A stretch of DNA of 64,000 bases from JABMQB01 sp963678235 (GTDB taxonomy: Bacteria > Bacteroidota > Bacteroidia > Bacteroidales > Prolixibacteraceae): the NCBI GenBank assembly GCA_963678235.1, contig OY782766.1, positions 310,001 to 374,000 on the forward strand, read 5' to 3'. Below the pieces are notes generated by a model. It worked only from the letters and a program-made list of their open reading frames with translations, ran no database searches and was not told where the DNA came from. Below, piece after piece: positions 34,659 through 43,513 of the stretch; position 1 is the stretch's first letter; the number at the start of each line of letters is the position of its first letter. The position numbers and the translations under genes are program-made.

Positions 34659-35729
34659 TCATTTCTTGATTTTTGAGTTCATTACAAGTCCTATCATTTT
34701 ATAGAAATTACTTTTTTCATACGTATACTCTTTTTCGGTATCAACACGGTGTACCAAGACCATGTTACGTGCAGGATAAATTGCCAGTAAATGAATTCCA
34801 ACCCCTGTGTGATAGAACGAAACTACCTTTTTCTTATCATCCGATAACCTGAGTTTCCATAGCATTCCATATCCCAAATTATAGTCATCATCGTAAATGG
34901 CAGTTGGTGAAGTGCTTGCTTCAATCCAGTCTTGGGGAATAATCTGTTTACCGTTCCATTTTCCTTTGTTTAGATAAAGTTGTCCATAAAGTGCTAAATC
35001 CCTGGTCGACATCCTAAAATGGTAGGCAGGATAGTTTGATTTACTTTTTTCGTATTGATAAAATCCATCTGTTTTAGGTAGTTTAACATTTTCTGCCTCA
35101 CCGTCAATTTCTACATACCTCCCTTTGTAATCTGACATCCCGATTGGCGCTGCAATTTCCTTAAGAAAGAGGTCATAAATACTTTCTCCGGTTTGTTGTT
35201 CCAGAATAGCTCCAAGGGTATTAAAGTCCCAATTGTTATAGTAGTACTGTTCTCCAGGATTTGTTGAATTTCTTGGTGGGAGGCTGTTGATCATGCCTTG
35301 CGACATTGCTGCTGCCGGATGGTAAATCCCCGATTGCGATTTTAGCAAATCAGCAATTCGTGCATTTTGTTCAAGGTCAGAAAGTAAAGATACATCCTGG
35401 ATTCCCATTTCTTTTATGGTCATGGAAGTATCTATATTGCCTTGTTCAACCGCAATCCCGATTAACGAATTTAACAAGCATTTTCGAACGGAATGGATGA
35501 GGTGCTTTTTTGCCGTATTCCCATATTCAAAAATAAGTTCACCATCCACCAAAATAAGCAACGACGAAGTACCGCTTTTCTCTAGAAAATCTTTTAATGA
35601 GTCGAGTTTCGCTGACGAATATCCCTTTGATTCAGGAGGGGAATAGTTGAAAGTCTTTTTTACGGAATTTGTGCAACTAATGGCAAAAATAAAAAGTGTA
35701 GTAAAAATTAAGGTTTTAATTAATCCCAT
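34659..35729 (-). CDS. beta-lactamase-family serine hydrolase, lipoprotein
   Basis: 356 residues with a lipoprotein signal peptide (FAISC, Cys about residue 19). The class C beta-lactamase/penicillin-binding fold shows HSVRKCLLNSLIGIA with the SxxK nucleophile motif, YNN in QYYYNNWDFNTLGA as the Tyr-x-Asn motif, and HTGVG near the C-terminus in place of KTG. Such proteins are mostly esterases or peptidases rather than true lactamases. It is periplasmic and membrane anchored. It probably is its own transcription unit, 107 bp upstream of the GH95 gene. Confidence 0.9.
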   Translation of the reverse strand: MGLIKTLIFTTLFIFAISCTNSVKKTFNYSPPESKGYSSAKLDSLKDFLEKSGTSSLLILVDGELIFEYGNTAKKHLIHSVRKCLLNSLIGIAVEQGNIDTSMTIKEMGIQDVSLLSDLEQNARIADLLKSQSGIYHPAAAMSQGMINSLPPRNSTNPGEQYYYNNWDFNTLGAILEQQTGESIYDLFLKEIAAPIGMSDYKGRYVEIDGEAENVKLPKTDGFYQYEKSKSNYPAYHFRMSTRDLALYGQLYLNKGKWNGKQIIPQDWIEASTSPTAIYDDDYNLGYGMLWKLRLSDDKKKVVSFYHTGVGIHLLAIYPARNMVLVHRVDTEKEYTYEKSNFYKMIGLVMNSKIKK

Positions 35730-35819
35730 GATCTGTGTAAATTGCTTTGGAAACCGTTAAGAGCTGAATTTACAAATTAATTTGATTTTTCCATTTGGCT
35801 TGCTGCGTAATTGCGGGAT

Positions 35820-36272
35820 TTATAAGTTTTTCTTTAGATAAATCATGTCAATCAGTTGAATTCCATCTTCAAACATTGGGTGGCCGTAATTATCTGTGAA
35901 GAAATTCTTGATGATATGGGATTTTTCAAATCCACAATTTTCATAAAATGAGAGTATTGACGGGGTTTCTCCTGTTCCGACTAGCATCGTTTTAAAGTTG
36001 TTTCTGTAATAATCTGAAATATACTTTATGAGTGCGCTGGCATATCCTTGTCCCTGGTATTTCTCGTAGGTTGCTATGTTCTTTAATTCACAGGTATCAC
36101 TGTCTATTGCTGTGACCACACATATGGTTTTCAGGTCATTATCAAATAAGGCAAACAAATCGCCATTATCCAAATACTTATCAATCATTTCCTCCGACTC
36201 GTCTGCCAATAGTAATAGGTCAAGGTACTGCTTTTTGTTATTGGTAATTTTTTCTATTCTCATTAAATTCAT
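35820..36272 (-). CDS. GNAT-family N-acetyltransferase
   Basis: 150 residues from the ATG at 36272; a second ATG at 36263 is also possible. The acetyl-CoA binding motif A reads LKNIATYEKYQGQGYASALIKYI (Q/R-x-x-G-x-G/A reads QGQGYA). Motif B is visible in SILSFYENCGFEKS. The substrate is unknown. It is a single cytoplasmic gene. Confidence 0.87.
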   Translation of the reverse strand: MNLMRIEKITNNKKQYLDLLLLADESEEMIDKYLDNGDLFALFDNDLKTICVVTAIDSDTCELKNIATYEKYQGQGYASALIKYISDYYRNNFKTMLVGTGETPSILSFYENCGFEKSHIIKNFFTDNYGHPMFEDGIQLIDMIYLKKNL

Positions 36273-36408
36273 ATTGGTACGAAAATACTCAACACAAACG
36301 AATTGGCATCATGTTATTTTTTTGCCAATTATTGCAGGCATTTTTATTCCCTTATTATTATTTGAGTATTTATTTTATTCGCACCAAGGTGCGGGGAATA
36401 AAACCCAC

Positions 36409-36450
36409 GAGATCCCTCGTCTATCCCTCGGGATCAGTTCGACTGAATGA
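36409..36450 (-). repeat. diverged copy of the dispersed intergenic repeat
   Basis: Read on the minus strand this is tcattcagtcgaactgatcc followed by cgagggatagacgagggatctc. It shares the tcattc..tcgaac and ga(g)gatct words of the 9861-10136 array, with an inserted cgaggga duplication. It lies between the acetyltransferase and the TonB receptor genes. Confidence 0.55.
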
Positions 36451-36480
36451 TTTGGAAAACAAAATCATGGTCTCACTGAT

Positions 36481-38739
36481 TTAAAATGTAAAATTAAGAT
36501 TCGTAAAAATATTTCTTCCTGGCGCAAATATGGCGTTGTTTGTCCCTCTCACAGAACGGTTAAGATGCTCGTAATAGTTTTCGTCGAACAGGTTTTTTAC
36601 ACCTGCATTTATGGAAAGTTTATCCGAAACCTGATAGCCAATATTAATATCTAACAGTGTAAATGAAGGGGTTACCGTTTCCCCAAATTCATTAGATATT
36701 CTTGATTGTTCTCCGACAAAGCGAATAACAAGCTCAAGGCTTAATTTATTTTTAAGGTAACTGCCCGATAGTGCATACCTCAAATCAAAAGGGGCAATTT
36801 CCGGAAGAGGCTCATCGCGTTCCATATCTTGACCATAGGTATAAGCTATTCCTAATTGGTGTTGCAGGCCTGCAAAAAGTTTTTGCGACCAACTAATTTC
36901 AAATCCGGTTTTGAAAGCTTCATCTATATTGATGAACCTTCTAACGCCCGGGCTAGACGGCAAGCGGGGTACAAGGTTTGGGTCGATAACGGAATAGATA
37001 TAATCTTGAAGGTAAGAAACGAATATATCTGTATTAATTGCTGTATGTTTAGAGGGCTTCCATTGGAAGGTAAGGTCAACCTGATTATTTACTTCAAGGT
37101 CTAGCTCGGGATTGCCCAACATCTCAAATGGATCCTGCCCCACAGGGAAATAATTGATGAAACGTTCGGTAAGGCCACCACTTCTTTGAGCTCGTCCCAG
37201 CCATAAACTGGTTTTTATGGTGGTATTGAAATCTTTAAGAATACCAACACTAAAACTTGGGTATGCCTTGGTGGTTTTAGTGTCCGGATAAATTTGGGTA
37301 AACTCATCACTGGCATCGTTAATATTCGATGTATTAATTTCCAACCTTCCGGAGAATATGTAGTCAAAAGCTGATCCGTTTAACTGATATTCGGCAAAAA
37401 AACCGGTCTTACTGATTCTTGCATCTTGCCAGGCGTTATCCTCAAAAGTGTTCCCTGCATTTGGTCCCATTAAAAACTCTCTAATCCTTGTGCCTTCCGC
37501 ACCTTCCATACGAAGGTCTGCTCCAGCATATAAAAGACCACTGCTAAAATGCCAAATACCTTCTGTCCTTCCACCAAAATTATAGGTTTTGGCGGCGGTT
37601 TCTGCATTAAGCATTCGTGGATCCAAGGGCTTGAGCAAATTGTCCATTAAGTGGTCAACGAAAGAACCATATAGGGTAGTGTTCCAACTTTGAAGCTTTG
37701 TTTTCGCAAACTGAACATTGTGTCTTGCATTGAACATCCAGGTATTATCTTCCCTTAAGTCCATCGCTAAGGCCGGGAAGTCCGTATCCCTGGCACGGTT
37801 ATAAATAGCGGAAAGCCTAAGTTGTTGGTTTGAAGTGATTTTGAAGCCGATATTCGCCCCAAAACTACCACGCTGAAAATCTGCTTGTACTGTTTCTCCA
37901 TTACCAGCAGCATAATCATTGCCCTGTGACCACGAGCCCAAAAGACTAATATCATGGTTTTTGCCACTAAAACCTATCTGTCCCTCTCCGCTTGCAATAT
38001 CCCCATTACTTTCGTAACCCGTCGATAACCTGCCATAAACATCTAGTTCGGTTGTGAAATGAAGACTTGTTGGCACAAAGTTTATGGTTGCTCCGAAACC
38101 ATTTCCGTAACGAAGTGCGTATGGACCTTTTAACACTTCAATGCGGTCTATCATATTAGGTGCCATTTGACTTGTGGGTGGATCCATTCTGTTGGGACAA
38201 GCTGCTGTTGCACTTTGTGCCCCGTTTAGCACCACATTTAACTGGTCATACTTAAACCCCCTAAAAACAGGGTCAAATCCATAATTGCCTCCTTTGCGAA
38301 TACTGTTGAATGCGGGTAATTGGTTAAGTATTTGAGCACCATCGTGCTCCATGCGTTCCTGTGATTTTATCTTGAGCTTACTTTCGGGCTGCGTGCTGTG
38401 CGGTTTTACTGCTATGATAGTTACAGGATAGAGGTTTACAATTTCTTCTGCTCTATAAAGAACTTTATTTTGGATGGCTAATTTAAGTTCATTATCAGAT
38501 AACGACCATGAACCGTAATTCAAATGAGAGATTGTCAGGATATTTTTTTCAATAAAATTAAAACGGATAGTGCCATTTTTGTCTGAGGTTCCATTTTGTT
38601 TCCCATATTGAAAGGTGGCTTGTATTATTGGCATGCCTGTTTCCAGGTCTAATAAGCTGATTTCTTTTTGTTCGGTTTGGGCTAAAAGGGTCGAAAATAG
38701 CATACACAGTGCTATTGTCAACATGTATTTTGAATTCAT
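36481..38739 (-). CDS. TonB-dependent receptor of the OprC/NosA copper-uptake type
   Basis: 752 residues from the ATG at 38739, which gives a signal peptide ending LLAQ at residue 21; the frame is open from a TTG upstream. A carboxypeptidase-like beta domain (about 24-100) precedes the plug (about 110-230), which carries TAACPNRMDPPTS with Cys181 and Met185 (CxxxM). The 22-strand barrel contains DHLMDN with His363 and Met365 (HxM) and ends LNFTF. From memory, OprC binds copper through Cys143, Met147, His323 and Met325, so both the motifs and their spacing match. It would import copper across the outer membrane with TonB energy. No SusD partner is present. Confidence 0.9.
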   Translation of the reverse strand: MNSKYMLTIALCMLFSTLLAQTEQKEISLLDLETGMPIIQATFQYGKQNGTSDKNGTIRFNFIEKNILTISHLNYGSWSLSDNELKLAIQNKVLYRAEEIVNLYPVTIIAVKPHSTQPESKLKIKSQERMEHDGAQILNQLPAFNSIRKGGNYGFDPVFRGFKYDQLNVVLNGAQSATAACPNRMDPPTSQMAPNMIDRIEVLKGPYALRYGNGFGATINFVPTSLHFTTELDVYGRLSTGYESNGDIASGEGQIGFSGKNHDISLLGSWSQGNDYAAGNGETVQADFQRGSFGANIGFKITSNQQLRLSAIYNRARDTDFPALAMDLREDNTWMFNARHNVQFAKTKLQSWNTTLYGSFVDHLMDNLLKPLDPRMLNAETAAKTYNFGGRTEGIWHFSSGLLYAGADLRMEGAEGTRIREFLMGPNAGNTFEDNAWQDARISKTGFFAEYQLNGSAFDYIFSGRLEINTSNINDASDEFTQIYPDTKTTKAYPSFSVGILKDFNTTIKTSLWLGRAQRSGGLTERFINYFPVGQDPFEMLGNPELDLEVNNQVDLTFQWKPSKHTAINTDIFVSYLQDYIYSVIDPNLVPRLPSSPGVRRFINIDEAFKTGFEISWSQKLFAGLQHQLGIAYTYGQDMERDEPLPEIAPFDLRYALSGSYLKNKLSLELVIRFVGEQSRISNEFGETVTPSFTLLDINIGYQVSDKLSINAGVKNLFDENYYEHLNRSVRGTNNAIFAPGRNIFTNLNFTF

Positions 38740-39494
38740 TTTTGTTATCAATTTATTGTTTAATTTGGGTGCAAGGCAAATAGGGATGCACAACTGGTAT
38801 ATTAAGGTGTTATCACATTAGAACAAATCACATTGCAATTTATACTAAAAAGGATTTTGGTGGATGAAAAACATCAGGGGCATAGTTATAGCAGTAAAAA
38901 ATATTCCTGTTAAACTTTTTGATCTTTTGTAAATATCTATCCATTGAAATTATAGAATGGTATTTTCCATTTAAGTAATAATAAACCATTTTTTGTTTTT
39001 CTTTTTCACTACTTATTGGTCCTGTTTGTTCTTCAGCCCTTCAGGCTTTTTAAGTTGCCACGGCATCTAATATATTCCATTTCAGATTGAAATTGGTTTA
39101 TATGTATTGTCCTGATATGTTTGGACTCAAAGCCCGGCGAAAGATGTAATATGTTATAACGTAAATTATGAGATTTAGTTTAAAATAACACCCAAATACA
39201 ATTTACAAAATGTTGTCTTCAGTTTTTATTTTCAAGTTAAAGGTTAAAACCTCCGAATTGTATTCGGAGTAGGCTCTGCTCCCAATTTTGATGGGGTTTA
39301 TTGCAGCTACTTTAGTTTCTTTAAGTTTCATTTTTATGACGGAAGCCTGAAGAACGAAGCCCGATGTTAATTCCTGAGTTTGTCATGCTATTCTTCTGTC
39401 TTCTGACTTCTGCCTTCCCGCCAATAATCATTTTAATTGTCGAATTTCTTTCGAATTTTTATAACCTATTTGTTTTCAATGCATAGCAGTTTAG
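38740..39494. other. 755-bp gene-poor spacer with an 8-bp hairpin
   Basis: No reading frame with coding character was found. A perfect hairpin CTCCGAAT-tgt-ATTCGGAG is at 39251-39269, followed by taggctctgctccc; a related sequence (tcccgatgtaattggga) occurs at 44496-44512. Words of the type gacggaagcctgaagaacgaag (39339-39360) and cttctgtcttctgacttctg (39393-39412) are low-complexity remnants similar to others in the window. No cobalamin or metal riboswitch could be recognised upstream of the receptor gene. Confidence 0.5.
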
Positions 39495-40061
39495 TCAATA
39501 ATACTTTTCAATTCCCCCAAAGCCTTTTATCAATTGGTTCTCTTTGGTTTTGCTTATGAAATTGTTCAGGCGCTTCTCAAATTCCTCAGGCCTTTTTCTG
39601 GCACTTTCGATATATGCAACCCTGATCCGTTTATAGGGTTCCGACATTTTCTGGTAATTTTCCCAGGTATTTTTATCCGCTTTTAATTTCTTGATAATAT
39701 CTCCAGGAAAAACAAATTCTTCGTTCGCTATTTTTTCTACGTCTTTAACTACAGACTTGTGAACCAGGTTATTTTCTAACAACCATTTTAGGCGTTCTTT
39801 ATTGGGCTGGGAATAGGTGGAGTTTTTCCTTCTTTTGCAAAAGCGCTGTATGGACGTTTCCTTATTGAGTGATTTAATTGTGGTGTCAATCCATCCAAAA
39901 CACAGGGCTTCTTCCACTGCATCGTTGTATAGAATCCTCTTTTTCCCTGTTTCTTTTTTTGGGTATTCCAACCAAATATCATCCCTTGTCTCAAAATTGT
40001 TTTCAAGCCATCTTCTCCACTCCTGCCTGCTTGTAAAATATTTGGTTTCTGGTTTTGTCAT
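39495..40061 (-). CDS. YdeI/OmpD-associated family protein
   Basis: 188 residues, cytoplasmic and very basic. The family pattern is clear: SRQEWRRWLENN, DDIWLEYPKKETGK, YNDAVEEALCFGWIDTTIKSL and the C-terminal YIESARKRPEEFEKRLNNFI. Members are widespread; some have been linked to stress or antimicrobial peptide resistance, but the biochemical role is unclear. It is flanked by long gene-poor DNA on its downstream side. Confidence 0.85.
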   Translation of the reverse strand: MTKPETKYFTSRQEWRRWLENNFETRDDIWLEYPKKETGKKRILYNDAVEEALCFGWIDTTIKSLNKETSIQRFCKRRKNSTYSQPNKERLKWLLENNLVHKSVVKDVEKIANEEFVFPGDIIKKLKADKNTWENYQKMSEPYKRIRVAYIESARKRPEEFEKRLNNFISKTKENQLIKGFGGIEKYY

Positions 40062-40197
40062 TTTATTAATTTCTGAACGGAAAATTGAATATTGTCGTAG
40101 CGAATTTAGAAGCTCGTTAATATTTGAGAAGAATTAATTGCGAGACGATAAATCCGCAACCTTCCCAGTAGTGAAATTTACAATTTATTACGATCAG

Positions 40198-41049
40198 TTA
40201 TTTATTCTGTTTATTTTTTTTCAATTTTCTCCAAGTATAAAGGATTATTATAACTATTATCCAAAGTGGCCAAAGTTTAATGCAAAAGAGTGTAAAGTCA
40301 ACAATTCCATACCATCCTTTAGATATAGCTTGTTTTAAATTTTCAATGAAATTACCTCTATTTGCAGGATTATATTTAAAATCTTTTTGTTTCGAAATTG
40401 TCAAATCAAGCGTACTATATTCCACTAGATCACTTAAATATTTGATCCTGCCTGTTGTGCTTTCTATTTCTTCCTCAATTCTACGAATTTTCTCCTCAAT
40501 TTCAAGAATGTCTTTTACTGTTTGAGCTTTAGCTAATAATTCATTATATCGCTTCAGATAATTATTTTTAGTTTGAAGTCTTGTTTCTAAATCAATAAAC
40601 TGGTCTGTTACATCCCTTGCATCAATTTCTTTGAATTTAACTTCTCCATTTCCTGTTTCTATTGCAATTATAAGAATCTCAAAATTTTTGTAAGGCACCC
40701 TTATTTTTAAGTTATATGAAGATTCATGGTTTGAATTATTGAACCTTTCATTGGCATAATATCCGCCATATTTTTTAACCAGAGTATCAGCTTCAGACTT
40801 AGCGTTTTCCAAATTGTGAACTTCTATTCCTATTCGACCATCTTTGATGATTTTCTTTTTAAGCACATCTTGATTTTTGACTGGAGGCAGTGGAGGTGCA
40901 GGTGGATTGATTCCTTCTTGTCTTGTTATTGGCAATATTTCTTCTTGCATCTCCATTTCTGCAAATTCGTATGAATCGATATCGAGCTGTTTTTGACTAC
41001 AAGAGGCGAATAGTAGCGTCAAAATAATTATTGATAAAAAGTTTTTCAT
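40198..41049 (-). CDS. DUF4349 lipoprotein
   Basis: 283 residues. The lipoprotein signal ends LLFASC (Cys about residue 17). A proline-rich stretch (INPPAPPLPPV) precedes the DUF4349 core: IKDGRIGIEVHNLENAKSEADTLVKKYGGYYANE, KIRVPYKNFEILI, a coiled coil (about 150-205, LAKAQTVKDILEIEEKIRRIEEEIES) and YSTLDLTI. A C-terminal membrane helix (about 247-272) and a basic tail follow. The function of the family is unknown; topology suggests a periplasmic protein anchored at both ends. An IS982 element is inserted 14 bp upstream of its start codon, which must have changed how the gene is transcribed. Confidence 0.87.
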   Translation of the reverse strand: MKNFLSIIILTLLFASCSQKQLDIDSYEFAEMEMQEEILPITRQEGINPPAPPLPPVKNQDVLKKKIIKDGRIGIEVHNLENAKSEADTLVKKYGGYYANERFNNSNHESSYNLKIRVPYKNFEILIIAIETGNGEVKFKEIDARDVTDQFIDLETRLQTKNNYLKRYNELLAKAQTVKDILEIEEKIRRIEEEIESTTGRIKYLSDLVEYSTLDLTISKQKDFKYNPANRGNFIENLKQAISKGWYGIVDFTLFCIKLWPLWIIVIIILYTWRKLKKNKQNK

Positions 41050-41055
41050 GTTTGA

Positions 41056-41063
41056 TTAATTAA
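41056..41063. repeat. IS982-family target site duplication, left copy
   Basis: TTAATTAA directly abuts the left terminal repeat and is repeated at 42071-42078 directly after the right one. Its palindromic AT sequence makes the exact edges slightly ambiguous. Confidence 0.75.
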
Positions 41064-42070
41064 CTCAAGTTGCTAGTTTTCAATTTTGCTTAATGTATAT
41101 GAAAATATGAACATTATTACTTTTAGTATGAATCTATAATCTGTTACCGCATGGATCTTCTTTGGCAGCAATGTCGATATTTCACTAAAAGTCGTTTCAA
41201 CACGTTTCCGCATTGATTCTATCAGGAATTCCTGATAGGGTTCACGTTTTCTTTTGGAATTGCTTTTTCTGGCTACTAGTAGTTCAATTTTCTCTGCCTG
41301 TTGAAGCATATCCTCAATTTTATAATTTGTATAGCCGGCATCAGCATAGACCCGGCTCCCTTGCCCTAAATTGAAAGGTAGTTGTTTTAACGCTTCCGAG
41401 TCATGTTTGCTGCCTGGTAAAAAAGTATATTCTACCGGAATACCCTCAGTGGTTACCATTACATGGACATTAAAGCCATAAAACCATCGCCGCATGGTCG
41501 CTTTTTTGCCTCTGTAAATTTCCCCTTGCACAAGTTTGGAGTTGGCTATCCTCATATTGTCACAGGTCTTTACTGGGAAACTCTCAATGATATACTCCGA
41601 TTCAATATTTAATCCCTTTATCATTCCTGAAAGTTGAAAGAAAAGGTCAACGATTAAATCCCGTATCATGTGCAGCCTCCTGTTGAAACGGCTTTTAGAA
41701 AGCATGTTCGGTATTAAGTTTACCGAACGCATAAAGCAAATAGCCTTTTCTTGGTTGCCCGAAAAATAGAGGGCAGAGATAACTGTTGTGGTAATTACTT
41801 CTGCATCCGAAATGTTCCGGCTTTTTGGTTCAGTATGTTTTAATTCTTTCAACAAATCATCAAGAATTGTATAAATTGCAATCGATTTTTCAATCATATC
41901 CTCCAGGTTGTTTTGTTTCGCAGCAGAAATCTGGAGGATTATTTCTAATTATCCCATAAAATGCTGCTACCCAGAGCTTTTTTGTTAAAAACTTATATCT
42001 TTTTGTTCATACTACTTGATTTTTGAGATCCTTAAATCCTTATTTTTAAGGCTATAAGTAGCAACTTAAG
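41064..42070 (-). mobile_element. complete IS982-family insertion sequence, 1007 bp
   Basis: Imperfect terminal inverted repeats ctcaagttgctagtttt (left, 41064 onward) and cttaagttgctacttat (right, read inward from 42070) match at 14 of 17 positions. An 8-bp direct repeat TTAATTAA flanks both ends. One intact transposase gene fills most of it. Length, single gene and repeat type agree with the IS982 family. Intact ends, gene and duplication suggest a recent insertion that may still be mobile. Removing it and one duplication would leave a normal gap of about 78 bp between the flanking genes. Confidence 0.88.
41073..41897 (-). CDS. IS982-family transposase
   Basis: 274 residues. The N-terminal part carries SDAEVITTTVISALYFSGNQEKA and the family-typical LSKSRFNRRLH. 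The catalytic DDE residues are expected in SFPVKTCDN, VYADAGYTNY and ESMRKRVETTFSEI. The K/R-rich RKSNSKRKREP stretch precedes the last motif. The stop codon (TAG at 41073-41075) lies inside the left terminal repeat, so the gene uses nearly the whole element. No frameshift is present. Confidence 0.93.
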   Translation of the reverse strand: MIEKSIAIYTILDDLLKELKHTEPKSRNISDAEVITTTVISALYFSGNQEKAICFMRSVNLIPNMLSKSRFNRRLHMIRDLIVDLFFQLSGMIKGLNIESEYIIESFPVKTCDNMRIANSKLVQGEIYRGKKATMRRWFYGFNVHVMVTTEGIPVEYTFLPGSKHDSEALKQLPFNLGQGSRVYADAGYTNYKIEDMLQQAEKIELLVARKSNSKRKREPYQEFLIESMRKRVETTFSEISTLLPKKIHAVTDYRFILKVIMFIFSYTLSKIEN

Positions 42071-42078
42071 TTAATTAA
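42071..42078. repeat. IS982-family target site duplication, right copy
   Basis: TTAATTAA, identical to 41056-41063, directly follows the right terminal repeat. Confidence 0.75.
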
Positions 42079-42134
42079 TTTGATTTAGTTTTTAGTTGAT
42101 GATAATAAGTAACACTTTATTCCTAAATAAAAAA

Positions 42135-43391
42135 TTACCATTTCATAAATGTGTGAATACTTTGCTCAGCGCAAGAACCATCGAATAAGTCTGAGCTAAT
42201 TTTGGTTATTAGTAATAATTCACCACTCCCTTTTAAAGTTATTTTTAGTGGGGTTTCAGAGGCTGCAGACAAGTTTCTGGTAAATATCTGATATCCTTTT
42301 GTATATGAAAAAGGGTAGGAAGTAACATACTTGTTATAAATCCATCCGTCAATACTATTTTTATACTCGTCTGGTGAATAAATGATTTGCCCTGACTCGC
42401 TTGTTTTATAAATTTCAAATTCAATCTCTTTAACACCATTTAAACCAGGAATTAAGCAATATTCAGTAGTAGTATCCAAAATGGCATTGTCTTTTAATCC
42501 CAGTAAATTGGTGCCTATGTTATTTTTTTTAGCAAAATCTAATTTCAAAACAGGTTCAATTTTTGATGATTCTCTAAAATCATCTATATATTCTTGGAAA
42601 CCGTTAAAGGTTGTATCGTTTTCATAAAATATCGAAAGGTTTTTTCGTATTCTGCCAATGCTGCAGAATTCGGCCCTAGTGGCTAATTCCTCTAAAATTT
42701 CTTCAGAATCAACCTTCCCATCTTTTTCTATATCAAGGGCTATCTCTGTTAAAAACTCAGTTAGCCTTGGGAGAGCTAAATAATGATTACAGTAACTAAT
42801 AATTATACTTGATATGGCTAATAATTTTTTGTCTGAGTCCTCTTTTTTTGTAATATCCAGTTTAGTATAATCCTGATTTTGCGTATCAGCCATTCCAAAT
42901 ATGTCAAGAATCTCATTTTGGGCTTGCGTTTTGGCTTCCGTAAAACTCTTACCTTCATTGGCAACAAGGTATTTTATCCGATTAACAGAAATATGTGTTA
43001 ATATATTAATGTTTATAGATGAGGTATCATTTACATCAGCAATTGCCCTAAGCACTAATTTTTCATCTGTTGTTGTCCCTAAAAACTCATCAAAGAAATA
43101 TCCATCGGCCATTAATTCAATATAATTTGAATTCAAGGTAATATTGGGTATGCTGAAGCTTCCAAATTTGTTGTAAACTGTAGTATTGAAGTTCAATCCG
43201 GTTTGATAAAGACTATCAGACAATTCATGCAGTGTTACGATTGTGCCAGTGTTGAAGGGGCCTTTTTGTGCGAATCCATCAATGTGGGTTTTATAAGTAG
43301 TGGTGGTAGGCGTATCAACGTTTTCCTCACGACAACTATTTCCAAGAAATGAAATAGCTAAAATTAATAGTATTGCTGTTGTGTTTCTCAT
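42135..43391 (-). CDS. lipoprotein of unknown function with an EF-hand-like loop
   Basis: 418 residues from the ATG at 43391, chosen because it gives a lipoprotein signal ending FLGNSC; the frame is open further upstream. Mature residues start with a Thr-rich linker, then GFAQKGPFNTGTIVTLHELSDSL...GSFSIPNITL, a beta-domain pattern (carboxypeptidase-regulatory-like) I have seen in other surface lipoproteins. The middle helical region contains DIEKDGKVDSEE, which fits a 12-residue EF-hand calcium loop with Glu at position 3. The C-terminal about 90 residues look beta-rich. I do not recognise a family. It is next to the IS element and near another exported protein. Confidence 0.72.
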   Translation of the reverse strand: MRNTTAILLILAISFLGNSCREENVDTPTTTTYKTHIDGFAQKGPFNTGTIVTLHELSDSLYQTGLNFNTTVYNKFGSFSIPNITLNSNYIELMADGYFFDEFLGTTTDEKLVLRAIADVNDTSSININILTHISVNRIKYLVANEGKSFTEAKTQAQNEILDIFGMADTQNQDYTKLDITKKEDSDKKLLAISSIIISYCNHYLALPRLTEFLTEIALDIEKDGKVDSEEILEELATRAEFCSIGRIRKNLSIFYENDTTFNGFQEYIDDFRESSKIEPVLKLDFAKKNNIGTNLLGLKDNAILDTTTEYCLIPGLNGVKEIEFEIYKTSESGQIIYSPDEYKNSIDGWIYNKYVTSYPFSYTKGYQIFTRNLSAASETPLKITLKGSGELLLITKISSDLFDGSCAEQSIHTFMKW

Positions 43392-43513
43392 AATATTGTG
43401 TCTTAAAAGGTTGGGTGTGTTTAGCAGGAACGGGTTTTTGAGAAAATTCCTGACTGCGAGTCTCAATAGCTATTGTGACCGCTCTGCAATATGTACATTG
43501 CTACAAGTAGTTT

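Noticed and set aside
34659..35729. Antibiotic-resistance beta-lactamase
   Set aside because: The third motif reads HTG instead of KTG and the lipoprotein context fits the broad esterase/peptidase group; resistance is not supported.
39034..39051. Small hairpin AGCC-cttca-GGCT with T-run as a terminator
   Set aside because: A stem of only four base pairs is too weak, and no gene on that strand ends nearby.
38740..39494. Cobalamin riboswitch upstream of the TonB-dependent receptor
   Set aside because: I looked for the conserved B12-box and the usual leader pairings and saw neither. The receptor motifs point to copper.
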